The notes beneath the pieces are model-generated. The model searched no databases and was not told the DNA's origin. It saw only the letters and a program-made list of their open reading frames with translations. Made by a program: the position numbers and the translations under genes. A stretch of 20,868 bases of DNA from Rhodospirillaceae bacterium (GTDB taxonomy: Bacteria > Pseudomonadota > Alphaproteobacteria > UBA7985): assembly GCA_002700865.1 (NCBI GenBank), contig PAFB01000030.1, positions 1 through 20,868 of the forward strand. The letters run 5' to 3'. Of this stretch, positions 1 to 6,959 are shown piece after piece (the first letter of the stretch is position 1; each line of letters opens with the position of its first letter).

Positions 1-62
1 ACGATAGGGTTGGGGCCGCAGAAGGGATCGGTTGATGGCAGGACCAGACATATTTTGACCAT
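1..62 (-). CDS. Possible start of an unidentified gene running off the left edge
   Basis: On the minus strand an ATG at 62-60 opens a frame with no stop to the window edge (20 codons). The peptide begins MVKICLVLPSTDPFCG, and its hydrophobic first strand resembles the N-terminus of a Rossmann-type enzyme. A GGAG lies only one base before the ATG, too close for a normal ribosome binding site; a second ATG nearby is in another frame. It lies just beyond the livF terminator, where a new gene on the same strand would be expected. Twenty codons are too few for identification, so this is a weak call. Confidence 0.25.
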   Translation of the reverse strand, partial: MVKICLVLPSTDPFCGPNPI

Positions 63-121
63 ACTCCAGTTCACAAAGAACGGGTAGAGGGCAAGCGCCT
101 TGCTGTTTTTAGCTGAGGCAC

Positions 122-154
122 AAAAAACCCTCGCTGACTGGTCAGCAAGGGTTT
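122..154 (-). terminator. Intrinsic terminator ending the liv operon
   Basis: Read on the minus strand, the arms AAACCCT and AGGGTTT plus the inner GCTGA/TCAGC pair into a stem of about 13 positions with one mismatch and a four-base loop, followed directly by a run of six T. It sits 55 bases after the livF stop. The plus-strand side ends GGGTTTCTTTAT, so it may also work weakly in the other direction. Confidence 0.85.
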
Positions 155-178
155 CTTTATTAGGCTTCCGCGGCAGTA

Positions 179-196
179 GTCTGAGGGCTCTCAGAC
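179..196. repeat. Perfect inverted repeat just after livF
   Basis: GTCTGAG and CTCAGAC form a perfect 7-bp stem around the loop GGCT. It lies between the livF stop and the terminator at 122-154 and has no T tract of its own. It could protect the mRNA 3' end or pause the polymerase; this role is inferred from position only. Confidence 0.6.
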
Positions 197-208
197 AGGT
201 TCCTGTAC

Positions 209-910
209 CTAGACCTCAAGCCATTCCTGCCGGATTTCATCGTTGTTCATCAACTCGTCCGGGGTGCCTTCGTAGACAATCTGACCGTGGCCCATGACAT
301 AGACCCGCGATGAGATTTTCATGGCGATGGTCAGCTTTTGCTCCACCAGCAAAATCGCAATCTTGCGACGTGCGATTTCTTCAAGCAGATCGGCGACGCG
401 TTGGCACATCTGCGGGGAAAGCCCCTCAGTCGGCTCGTCGATCATCACGACGTCCGGATCGCCCATGAGCGTCCGGGCCATGGTCAGCATCTGTTGCTCG
501 CCACCAGAAAGCGCGGCGGCATCAACGTCCTGACGCTCGCCCAGATTGGGAAAGAGTTCAAAGAAGTCTTCCTCTTTCCAGCGCGACTCACCCTGACCGG
601 GTTTCACCCCAAGATTAAGGTTCTGCCGAACCGTCAAACCAGGGAAAACATCTCTGTTTTCAGGAACATAGCCCAAGCCTACCTGTGCAATCTGATGCGG
701 TGGCAAACCGGCGAGTTCCTTGCCGCGGAAGGTGATCGAGCCCTTGGGGGGCACTTCACCCATGATCGACTTACAGGTCGTCGAGCGACCTACGCCGTTC
801 CTTCCCAACAGGGAGACGATCTCGCCCTCGTCAATCGTAATATTCACACCTTGCAGAATGTGCGACTTGCCGTAGTAGGCGTTGAGGTCGGTTACGTTCA
901 AAAGTGCCAT
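209..910 (-). CDS. livF: ABC importer ATP-binding protein LivF, with Arg in the Walker A motif
   Basis: A 233-residue cytoplasmic ATPase, the usual LivF length, that pairs with LivG to power a branched-chain-amino-acid-type importer. The P-loop near residues 36-45 reads GRNGVGRSTT, so the nucleotide-binding Lys is Arg (residue 42, codon CGC). The signature LSGGEQ (134-139) and Walker B MIDEP with catalytic Glu159 are intact. The switch position after ILLVE is Gln191 rather than His, which is usual in LivF. It starts 2 bases after the livG stop, with GAGGAG inside the end of livG as ribosome binding site, so the genes are likely translationally coupled. Family assignment is secure. The transported substrate is unknown, because this family also carries urea, amides and other small solutes. 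Confidence 0.95.
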   Translation of the reverse strand: MALLNVTDLNAYYGKSHILQGVNITIDEGEIVSLLGRNGVGRSTTCKSIMGEVPPKGSITFRGKELAGLPPHQIAQVGLGYVPENRDVFPGLTVRQNLNLGVKPGQGESRWKEEDFFELFPNLGERQDVDAAALSGGEQQMLTMARTLMGDPDVVMIDEPTEGLSPQMCQRVADLLEEIARRKIAILLVEQKLTIAMKISSRVYVMGHGQIVYEGTPDELMNNDEIRQEWLEV

Positions 911-912
911 GT

Positions 913-1719
913 CTAGTGCTCCTCTTCCAGCGCTGCGCCGAGGTAGGCTTCTTGCACCGCACGGCTTTCGCGGACTTTTTCCGGCGTGTCACACGCGATG
1001 ATTTCACCGTACACCAGCACTGAAATCCGGTCAGCAAGGTTAAAGACCACGGACATATCGTGCTCGACCATGACCAGGGTTTTGCCCTCGGTCACCCGTT
1101 CGATCAGCCCGACGATCTGCTCGGTTTCCGAAGCCGACATGCCGGCCGTTGGCTCATCGAGCATGATGACGTCGTTATCACCGGCAATGGTGATACCGAT
1201 CTCCAGCGCACGCTGTTCGGCGTAGGACAGCACCCCCGCTGGCGTGTGCATTTTGGACGCAAGACCGATATCGTAGACGATCTGCGCGGCTTCGTCGTTG
1301 AGCGACTTTTCAAGGCCCAGCAACCGCCAGAACGAATAGCCATAGCCGCGCGCCCACAAAAGGCCGCAGCGGACGTTCTCAAACACGGACATGTTGCCAA
1401 AGATGTTGGTGATCTGGAACGAACGGGACAAACCCATGCGAGAGATCTCGAACGGACGCATGTGCGTAACGTCTTCGCCGTTGACGAAAACGTTGCCTGC
1501 GGATTTCGAGTACTTGCCGGTGATCAGGTGGAACAGCGTGGATTTCCCTGCACCGTTTGGACCAATGATCGCGTGGCGTTCGCCCTTTTCGATTTCCAGA
1601 TCAACGCCATGAATGACTTTGATCCGGCCAAAGGCTTTTTGCACGCCCTGAAGCGCGATGGCGGCATTGCCCGAAGGCCGAGGTGCCGCTTGGGTTTGCT
1701 TTACGAGTGCTTCACTCAT
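913..1719 (-). CDS. livG: ABC importer ATP-binding protein LivG
   Basis: The 268-residue partner ATPase of LivF. Walker A is canonical (GPNGAGKST, about residues 53-61, Lys59), with Q-loop Gln102, the LivG-type signature LSYAEQ (164-169), Walker B MLDEP with Glu189, and switch His220 in VMVEHD. The C-terminal part continues as in LivG (ADRISVL, then a GEI strand). The ATG at 1719-1717 is preferred: AGGAGA lies about 7 bases upstream, and the ATG overlaps the livM stop as TGATG. An in-frame GTG one codon earlier would give 269 residues. The tight packing shows co-transcription with livM and livF. Confidence 0.95.
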   Translation of the reverse strand: MSEALVKQTQAAPRPSGNAAIALQGVQKAFGRIKVIHGVDLEIEKGERHAIIGPNGAGKSTLFHLITGKYSKSAGNVFVNGEDVTHMRPFEISRMGLSRSFQITNIFGNMSVFENVRCGLLWARGYGYSFWRLLGLEKSLNDEAAQIVYDIGLASKMHTPAGVLSYAEQRALEIGITIAGDNDVIMLDEPTAGMSASETEQIVGLIERVTEGKTLVMVEHDMSVVFNLADRISVLVYGEIIACDTPEKVRESRAVQEAYLGAALEEEH

Positions 1720-3077
1720 CACGCATCTCCTGTTTCACGGGCTTGATCCCAGGCTCCACTGACCTGCTTGCGAATCAAGTACAATCCAACCAAACCAGCA
1801 ATCATGACCGCACCGGACCAAATCCAGTTAAGGGCCAAGCTGGTGTCGATCGAGAACCAATCCAGCGGGTGTGCATTCGGGTCGCTGGCACCGGCAATTT
1901 GCACGTGGTGCATCATTTCTGCGATCACAACCAAGCCAAAGACCGCCACCATCGTTGCGATTATTGCTGCGCCGTAAGGTATGAGCAATTTTCGCCATCG
2001 TTTTACAGAAGCGATGTGCATCAGGATTATGCCCGCCACGCCTTGCGGTGCAAACATGACCATCACCAAGAAGATGATGCCGAGGTACAGCTCATAGAGT
2101 GTTGAGGGCAGGACTTGCGCGAAGAATTGGTAAATCAGTGCGCCCAGAATGGGCCCAATGAAGAAGCCAGCACCGCCCACAAACACGGCCATCAGCGCTA
2201 CGCCAGAGTAGAAGTTGGAGAGGTCAGACTGCGTCGTGCTCTCAAACGCCAACGCGGACATGCCCCCAGCAACACCGGCGAAGAAGCCTGCGCCGATAAA
2301 GACGAGGTAACGCACCGATCGCATGGAGTAGCCGATGAACTCGACCCGCTCTTCATTATCACGCACAGCATTGGACAGGCGTCCGGCTGGCGTGCGGGAG
2401 AACAGGAAGATCAAGATCACAGCAATCAGGAACCAGAAAGCGATGATCAAGTAGATCGTATCGTTCTTGTAGAACCAGAGGTCCGTTTCGCCGATGAAAG
2501 GGATGATGAAAGGGTGTTCGTCGCGGGCGAAGGACTTGCCCTCTTCACCGCCGAGCGAGTTCTTGAATACCGCAGCAGCCGAGTAAGCGAGCTGTCCCAG
2601 ACCCAAGGAGATCATGGCAAACACGGTTCCGGCCCGGCGCGTTGAGAACGAGCCGAGGATGACCGCGAGGATAACCCCCATCAAACCGCCAAACAGGGGC
2701 AGAAACGGTGCCATATTGAAGCCCGAAAGCCCAAAGGGAGCCTCGAAGAAGTAGGCCATATAGACCACCGCATATCCCCCGAAGCCATAGTAGACAGCGT
2801 GTCCAAAGGACAGCATGCCCCCTTGTCCCAATAACATGTTGTAGGACATGGCAAACAGGATGATTGCCAGTGACTGCGACAGCAGCGTGTGGGTTGGCAC
2901 GGGTAAGAAGCCAAAGGCCAATTCACCGCCGCCGAAATATCCACCAAGCAGAATCAGAGCCAGCATCGCAAACATGAACACTTGGACGCCGACGGGCAGG
3001 CCCGCCGGGTTAAACCGAATGTTCTTTTTACGAACGTCGAGCGCGTTGATGTAGGTGCGGTCAGATGTTGTTGTCAT
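1719..3077 (-). CDS. livM: ABC importer permease LivM, with a C-terminal extension
   Basis: A 452-residue inner-membrane permease. The LivM core is clear: LLGQGGMLSFGHAVYYG near residues 82-98, alternating hydrophobic segments, and the cytoplasmic ATPase-coupling loop around 229-251 (TPAGRLSNAVRDNEER). The core ends near MFAPQGVAGI at about 350. The next 100 residues add two more hydrophobic segments (about 367-388 and 414-436) joined by a loop with HPLDWF, making the protein longer than a typical LivM. The start ATG has GGGAG about 7 bases upstream within the end of livH, one base separates the two genes, and its stop overlaps the livG start. With LivH it forms the transmembrane channel. Confidence 0.93.
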   Translation of the reverse strand: MTTTSDRTYINALDVRKKNIRFNPAGLPVGVQVFMFAMLALILLGGYFGGGELAFGFLPVPTHTLLSQSLAIILFAMSYNMLLGQGGMLSFGHAVYYGFGGYAVVYMAYFFEAPFGLSGFNMAPFLPLFGGLMGVILAVILGSFSTRRAGTVFAMISLGLGQLAYSAAAVFKNSLGGEEGKSFARDEHPFIIPFIGETDLWFYKNDTIYLIIAFWFLIAVILIFLFSRTPAGRLSNAVRDNEERVEFIGYSMRSVRYLVFIGAGFFAGVAGGMSALAFESTTQSDLSNFYSGVALMAVFVGGAGFFIGPILGALIYQFFAQVLPSTLYELYLGIIFLVMVMFAPQGVAGIILMHIASVKRWRKLLIPYGAAIIATMVAVFGLVVIAEMMHHVQIAGASDPNAHPLDWFSIDTSLALNWIWSGAVMIAGLVGLYLIRKQVSGAWDQARETGDA

Positions 3078-3078
3078 C

Positions 3079-4077
3079 TTAGCTCTCCCGCTTTCCGAGA
3101 AGACCCTGAGGCCGGAAGATCAGGATCAGAACCATCAGCAGGTAAGGGAACAGGGCCCCAACTTGCTTTGTCGACATCATGATAAGATCACCAACCATCA
3201 GACGACGCAGTTCATAGGTTGGGCGTTCCAGCAGGGACCATTCGATGCCCAGCATGTTGGTAACCGCCTCCATCACGTTAATAACGCTCAATTGGCTGGC
3301 ATCAAATATGGTGGTTAGAATGCCGATGATCATCGATGCGACCAGTGCGCCGTTCAGAGACCCTAGGCCACCAACGACGATGATCACGAAGATAATCGGC
3401 CCCAGACGCGCAGCAGCCCCTGGCTGCAGCGCGTCGGTCGGCAGTGCGATAATGCCTGCCAATGCGGCCAATGCCGTACCAACGCCGAAGACGGACATAA
3501 AGATCAGCGGTACGTTGTGGCCAAGATTTGAAACGGTGTTCGGGTGGGTCAATGCAGCTTGAATGATGATGCCGACACGCGTTCGTGTCAGCAGCAGGTA
3601 GAGGCCGATGAAGATCGAGATCGACACCAAGATCATGAATGCCCGGTAGGAACCAAAACTCTGGTCACCGATGGTGAACAGTGAGCCCGTGAGAAGCTCG
3701 GGTTTGACGTAAGGTTTGGTATCGCTGCCGAAAACCAGTTTGACGAATTCCTGAATTAAAAATGCGAGGCCAAAGGTGAATATCAGTTCAGCCACGTGGC
3801 CAAATTTGTGAACATGGCGCAAGCCATATCGCTCGACCACCATACCTAAGGCGCCAATAATTAGCGGGACAACGGGCAGCGCGATCCAGAACGATAGCCC
3901 CCATTCCTGTGCGATAATATAGGCGAAATAACCCCCCAGCATGAAGAAGCTAGCGTGAGCAAAGTTCAGCACGCCCATCATCGAGAAGATGAGCGTCAGC
4001 CCTGCTGACACAAGGAAGTAGTAGAGCCCCCGTGCGAGACCGTCGAGCAACGTGACGGTAATAAACCCCCAATCCAT
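3079..4077 (-). CDS. livH: ABC importer permease LivH
   Basis: A 332-residue inner-membrane permease of the LivH family. The N-terminus (MDWGFITVTLLDGLARGLYY) leads into the family hallmark GLTLIFSMMGVLNFAHASFF, followed by hydrophobic segments throughout and a C-terminal IFRPQGLLGKRES, typical of LivH. The frame is open to a more upstream start at 4134, but the extra 19 residues (starting MALSQPPLSCCSK) do not resemble the family, whereas the ATG at 4077 has AAGGAA upstream and gives the standard N-terminus. It is the first permease gene after the terminator-like structure that follows livK, so it is probably expressed by partial readthrough. Confidence 0.93.
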   Translation of the reverse strand: MDWGFITVTLLDGLARGLYYFLVSAGLTLIFSMMGVLNFAHASFFMLGGYFAYIIAQEWGLSFWIALPVVPLIIGALGMVVERYGLRHVHKFGHVAELIFTFGLAFLIQEFVKLVFGSDTKPYVKPELLTGSLFTIGDQSFGSYRAFMILVSISIFIGLYLLLTRTRVGIIIQAALTHPNTVSNLGHNVPLIFMSVFGVGTALAALAGIIALPTDALQPGAAARLGPIIFVIIVVGGLGSLNGALVASMIIGILTTIFDASQLSVINVMEAVTNMLGIEWSLLERPTYELRRLMVGDLIMMSTKQVGALFPYLLMVLILIFRPQGLLGKRES

Positions 4078-4146
4078 GCGGACTTGTTCCTTATACTTTG
4101 AGCAGCACGACAGTGGTGGCTGGCTTAGAGCCAATCACGCACGGGT

Positions 4147-4254
4147 TTAGTGCCACTGCGTTGTTGTTTCCTCGATGTCTTGGCCGCTGCGTCGAACACG
4201 CAGGCGCTTGATCTTGTCGAGGCTTGTCAGCGCGCCCAGCGGCGTCCGATGGCA
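4147..4254 (-). other. Startless coding-like frame between the attenuator and livH; possible gene remnant
   Basis: The 179-base gap between the attenuator and livH holds no clear gene. One minus-strand frame, bounded by TGA upstream and TAA at 4149-4147, reads with coding-like composition for 35 codons, including the segment SLDKIKRLRVRRSGQDIEE. It has no ATG, GTG or TTG start and no ribosome binding site. It may be a decayed gene end or chance. A second frame (ATG at 4255 to TAA at 4091, 54 codons) begins directly after the T tract, lacks a ribosome binding site and looks random. Confidence 0.2.
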
Positions 4255-4256
4255 TC

Positions 4257-4296
4257 AAAAAAAGGGGCGGTATCCCGTAAAAGACACTACCCCTTT
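4257..4296 (-). terminator. Intrinsic terminator/attenuator between livK and livH
   Basis: On the minus strand AAAGGGG pairs with CCCCTTT, and the stem continues inward with one mismatch and two wobbles to about 14 positions around an eight-base loop, followed by seven T. This is a strong terminator inside an otherwise continuous liv operon. It should end most transcripts after livK and let a minority reach livH to livF, matching the excess of binding protein these importers need. Hairpin and T tract are seen; the regulatory effect is inferred. Confidence 0.85.
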
Positions 4297-4306
4297 AGAT
4301 CAGCCT

Positions 4307-4340
4307 AAGGTCACGAAGACCTTGGGGTCACAACGACCTT
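4307..4340 (-). repeat. Two tandem 17-base hairpin units at the livK 3' end
   Basis: Beginning at the last base of the livK stop, the minus strand carries AAGGTCGTTGTGACCCC and then AAGGTCTTCGTGACCTT, which match at 13 of 17 positions. Each unit folds as GGTC-N5-GACC, the second with a 6-bp stem. They stand directly before the attenuator and may stabilise the livK mRNA 3' end. Confidence 0.6.
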
Positions 4341-5611
4341 TACGGGCGCTCCATCTCACAAGTAGTTTCAATACCCATGGAAGCCATTTCAACCGTGCTG
4401 GTCGCCAATGGGCCGTAGCCGGAGTTATCGAAGTCCAGTGGTGCACCTTCAGAGTTGGTTGGCAGGCCCTCGTTGGTATGGGTCATAATGTAAACGTTTT
4501 GGAACGCCTGGTGATCATCACCGCGCATGAATACTTTAGTTCCGAGCATGGATTCGTATTCCATGTTCTCCAGCGCGTACGCGACGTCCTTCGGGTTAGT
4601 CGAACCCGCATCTTGCATTGCTTGAGCGAGCATGCCCACCGCGTTAATGATCCGTGGCTGGTTGATGTCACTATCTGGTAGCTCAGCCTTGTAAGCAGCA
4701 TGGTAAGCTTGGAATTCCTCAGTTGGGTTTGGACCCCAGCCTTCAGTAACCTGGCTGATAATCCCAACACCCGCTTCGCCGAACAGGCCTGTAATGCCAT
4801 CAGCAGCTGCGTAGTACGTGTAAACGGGAATGCCAAGGTCAGCTTCAAGGACTGCCTTACCTAGGCCAACCATGTCGCCGCCCCAGTTACCAGTGATCAA
4901 AGCATCGGCACCGGAGGCCTTTACGTTCCGAGCGTAAGGGGTGAAGTCTTGAACCTGACCAATTGGGTGCAGTTCATTACCAACGATTTCAATGTCTGGA
5001 CGCTTGGCGGCTAGCATACGCTCAGCGCCGGCAGCTACTGCCTGGCCAAAAGAGTAATCCTGCCCAATAAGGTAGACAGTCTTCACGCTCTCATTCGCTG
5101 CGATAACGTCGGTAAGCGCCTCCATTTTGATGTCTGCGTGCGCGTCAAAGCGGAAATGCCAAAAATTGCAGAGCTCATTGGTCAGGGCCGGAACTACCGC
5201 CGCATAGTTGATGAACACCACAGGGTTATCAGAGTTCCGGCGGTTGTGCTTGGCGACGAAATCCGACATTGCGGTAGCAACTCCCGACGAGTTGCCTTGC
5301 AGAATGTATGTTGCACCGGCACCCAATGCCTTTTCAGCCTGAAGCGTAGACTTCTTTGGAGAAGGGAAACCTTCTGCACCGTCGTAGCCGACGATTTCAA
5401 ACTTAACATTTTCACCACCAACGTCGATGCCACCTTGATTATTGACAAAGTAGTCCGCGGCAAACTTAAAGTTTTGCAATCCTCGTTCGCCGGTTAAGGC
5501 AAATGGGCCCGACAGCGCGTCGATGAATGCTAATTTCACGGTAGTTTCCGCGCTCGCAGCGCCAGAAACAGCAAATACGGCAGCAGCAGCTGCCATCAGA
5601 ATCTTTTTCAT
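4340..5611 (-). CDS. livK: Periplasmic substrate-binding protein of the liv importer (LivK type)
   Basis: A 423-residue secreted binding protein of the Peripla_BP_6 (Leu/Ile/Val-binding) type. A signal peptide is clear: MKK, then a hydrophobic Ala-rich stretch, and cleavage likely after ASA at residue 21. The mature start (TVKLAFIDALSGPFALTGE) is the family's ligand-binding opening, and YLIGQDYSFGQAVAAG near the middle matches the second lobe. The ATG has a strong GGGAGGA six bases upstream. It is first in the liv cluster, separated from livH by hairpins and an attenuator, which fits high expression. The subfamily does not reveal the ligand; branched-chain amino acids, amides or other amino compounds are all possible. 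Confidence 0.93.
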   Translation of the reverse strand: MKKILMAAAAAVFAVSGAASAETTVKLAFIDALSGPFALTGERGLQNFKFAADYFVNNQGGIDVGGENVKFEIVGYDGAEGFPSPKKSTLQAEKALGAGATYILQGNSSGVATAMSDFVAKHNRRNSDNPVVFINYAAVVPALTNELCNFWHFRFDAHADIKMEALTDVIAANESVKTVYLIGQDYSFGQAVAAGAERMLAAKRPDIEIVGNELHPIGQVQDFTPYARNVKASGADALITGNWGGDMVGLGKAVLEADLGIPVYTYYAAADGITGLFGEAGVGIISQVTEGWGPNPTEEFQAYHAAYKAELPDSDINQPRIINAVGMLAQAMQDAGSTNPKDVAYALENMEYESMLGTKVFMRGDDHQAFQNVYIMTHTNEGLPTNSEGAPLDFDNSGYGPLATSTVEMASMGIETTCEMERP

Positions 5612-5673
5612 GAATTCCTCCCAGAATTTTATCGTGAATATCCGGCACTCCTCAATGCCGAAAATTCATCAGA

Positions 5674-5701
5674 AGCCTAGCATATGTTGCGTTGTTGTGA
5701 A
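5674..5701 (-). promoter_or_regulatory. Weak candidate livK promoter
   Basis: On the minus strand TTCACA (5701-5696) and TAGGCT (5679-5674) are separated by 16 bases and lie about 63 bases before the livK ATG. Both hexamers deviate from the sigma-70 consensus. A short inverted repeat TGCGT-GAA-ACGCA at 5710-5722 lies just upstream of the -35 and could be an operator. This is the best candidate by eye in the livK upstream region. Confidence 0.25.
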
Positions 5702-5729
5702 GTCCGTTTTGCGTGAAACGCAGGTGACT

Positions 5730-5766
5730 GCGCATTATTGGTCAGTGTCGTTAACACTCACTGCGC
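5730..5766. repeat. Nested inverted repeat upstream of livK
   Basis: Outer arms GCGCA (5730-5734) and TGCGC (5762-5766) enclose inner arms AGTGT (5744-5748) and ACACT (5754-5758) around the loop CGTTA. It lies between the end of the lipoprotein frame and the candidate livK promoter. It could be a weak terminator (no T tract on either strand) or a binding site for a regulator. Confidence 0.45.
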
Positions 5767-5779
5767 TAATTTGCCCCAG

Positions 5780-5881
5780 TTACTGCTCGGTTTGAGATGT
5801 CACGCGGACATCGGCAACTTTATAGCGCAGAATCCAGTAATTTTTGTCGCCGTAGGAGGTCGTAACTTCGATGGTTGGGTC
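5780..5881 (-). other. Open in-frame continuation after the lipoprotein stop codon
   Basis: Directly after the TAA at 5884-5882, the same minus-strand frame stays open for 33 more codons to a second TAA at 5782-5780. The translation contains SYGDKNYWILRYKVADVRV, with alternating hydrophobic residues as in beta strands, and about 20 of 33 codons end in G or C, as in the neighbouring genes. There is no ATG, GTG or TTG near its beginning that would make it a separate gene. It could be the true C-terminus of the lipoprotein, cut off by a nonsense mutation, a sequencing error or a readable stop. A run this long occurs by chance roughly one time in five, so composition is the main argument. Confidence 0.4.
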
Positions 5882-6361
5882 TTAATGAATGGCGAGCTGG
5901 TGACAGCCTTCGATGGTGGACATCCGGCTGAAACAGATTGCTTGCTGGTCTATATAATAGAGGCCCGTCTCGCCCCCGAACTCAACCACCCCAACACTCA
6001 AGCGACCATTCACGATGCGCGCGCCGCGGGGGGAGCAGTTGGCGAATGGGCCGGGGATGGCTGTGGTGCAGACAGGCAGCGGGTGCAGTGTCCGCTCACC
6101 GGCCATCAGCGCCAGCGTCCCGTAGTGAATACCGCGCTTGTCAGTAATATCGAACAGCGGGTTCTCCGCCACCAGATCGACCAGGTGCACGTCCTGCAGA
6201 ATTTTGCCGCCGTCATAAAAATCCGGGGGCGTCTCGTCCAGTGAACTGATCGGCGGCGTTGAAGCGCCGCAAGCGGCCAGAGACAGCCCGCAAAATGCCA
6301 AAACCAGCCACTTTAGAAAACCAAACAGTGGCCGTAGCCCACTATGCCGTGCAAACCCCAT
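5882..6361 (-). CDS. Putative lipoprotein of unknown function
   Basis: A 159-residue protein with a lipoprotein signal: a basic N-terminus (R5, R10, K17), a hydrophobic stretch, and the lipobox LAAC with the lipidated Cys at residue 31. This predicts export and membrane anchoring. The mature part has four further Cys (PVCTTAIPGPFANCSP, and a pair near the C-terminus), suggesting disulfides in the periplasm. No family is recognised. The ATG has only a weak GGATGAGA upstream. The frame continues after the stop for 33 coding-like codons, so the product may be truncated. It lies on the same strand as the CesT-like gene upstream and livK downstream, 157 and 270 bases away, and need not share their operon. 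Confidence 0.7.
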   Translation of the reverse strand: MGFARHSGLRPLFGFLKWLVLAFCGLSLAACGASTPPISSLDETPPDFYDGGKILQDVHLVDLVAENPLFDITDKRGIHYGTLALMAGERTLHPLPVCTTAIPGPFANCSPRGARIVNGRLSVGVVEFGGETGLYYIDQQAICFSRMSTIEGCHQLAIH

Positions 6362-6518
6362 CGATCCATCTCATCCGCTGCGCATATTATAGCGTGATGC
6401 ACATTATGGGCCATTTGCCCGCGGTTCTGCGAGCAGAGAGCGGTTTCGAGCGGCGAAAGCACGAGAGTAAGGGGTTTCCCCCCTGTCTTGCAGAGCGGGG
6501 AGCGGCGGCGGTGGCGGC

Positions 6519-6959
6519 TTAGTTGATCGTTGACCCTTCAGGCTTGGAGTGCTCGCGCAGGTCTTTCAGGCCCTGTCCGTGGTAGTGGTAAAGCACACCG
6601 GTGAAGGACTTAAAGGCGTTCATCATATCTTCGAGGCTCAAGCGGTTGACCTGCAGCGTATTGCTGATCAGCACTTTGCCATCGGTGGGATTAACGCTGA
6701 AGGTCGGCAGACCCAGACCGCCGGCGCGGAAGTTGGCCAGCAGCAGGTTGACCGCCATTTCATGACTCAGCTCTTCCAGCGCAACGGGGATCTCAGCCAC
6801 GATATCCAGACAATCTTCCCGGACGCCCTGAGCAAGCGCGACCACAATGTCATCGCTAATGCCGATCCGTGCGATGCCATTTTCGTCAAAAGACAAGCCG
6901 CTCGCTCCCAATTCCTGGGCGATGGCAGACAAGGCGTGCGCTGGGCTGGGATAGCTCAT
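6519..6959 (-). CDS. Small protein resembling CesT/Tir-type type III secretion chaperones
   Basis: A 146-residue acidic cytoplasmic protein without a signal peptide. The layout fits the CesT-type chaperone fold: an N-terminal helix (about 5-18), LSFDENGIARIGI and following strands, a helix ending in MAVNLLLANFRAGG (about 88-101), then a strand with VLISNTL and a C-terminal helix (LSLEDMMNAFKSFTGVL). The L-L-x-A-N segment is typical of the family. The ATG at 6959 is preferred over an adjacent in-frame TTG; GGAGAG lies about 7 bases upstream. No secretion apparatus or effector is nearby, so its partner is unknown and it may serve another process. The assignment rests on pattern recognition only. 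Confidence 0.6.
   Translation of the reverse strand: MSYPSPAHALSAIAQELGASGLSFDENGIARIGISDDIVVALAQGVREDCLDIVAEIPVALEELSHEMAVNLLLANFRAGGLGLPTFSVNPTDGKVLISNTLQVNRLSLEDMMNAFKSFTGVLYHYHGQGLKDLREHSKPEGSTIN

Noticed and set aside
338..916. Plus-strand open frame (192 codons) opposite livF
   Set aside because: Antisense shadow; it covers the ATPase motifs on the other strand and resembles no family.
1060..1746. Plus-strand open frame (228 codons) opposite livG
   Set aside because: Antisense shadow of a gene with all ABC ATPase motifs; no recognisable domain.
4078..4134. Longer start for livH adding 19 residues
   Set aside because: The extra residues do not resemble LivH, and the ATG at 4077 has a usable ribosome binding site and gives the usual N-terminus.
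4091..4255. 54-codon minus-strand frame before livH
   Set aside because: Its ATG directly follows the T tract of the attenuator with no ribosome binding site, and its composition looks random.
6437..6518. Possible terminator after the CesT-like gene
   Set aside because: On the minus strand AGGGG and CCCCT can pair over a five-base loop, but no T tract follows; the 157-base gap shows nothing else convincing.
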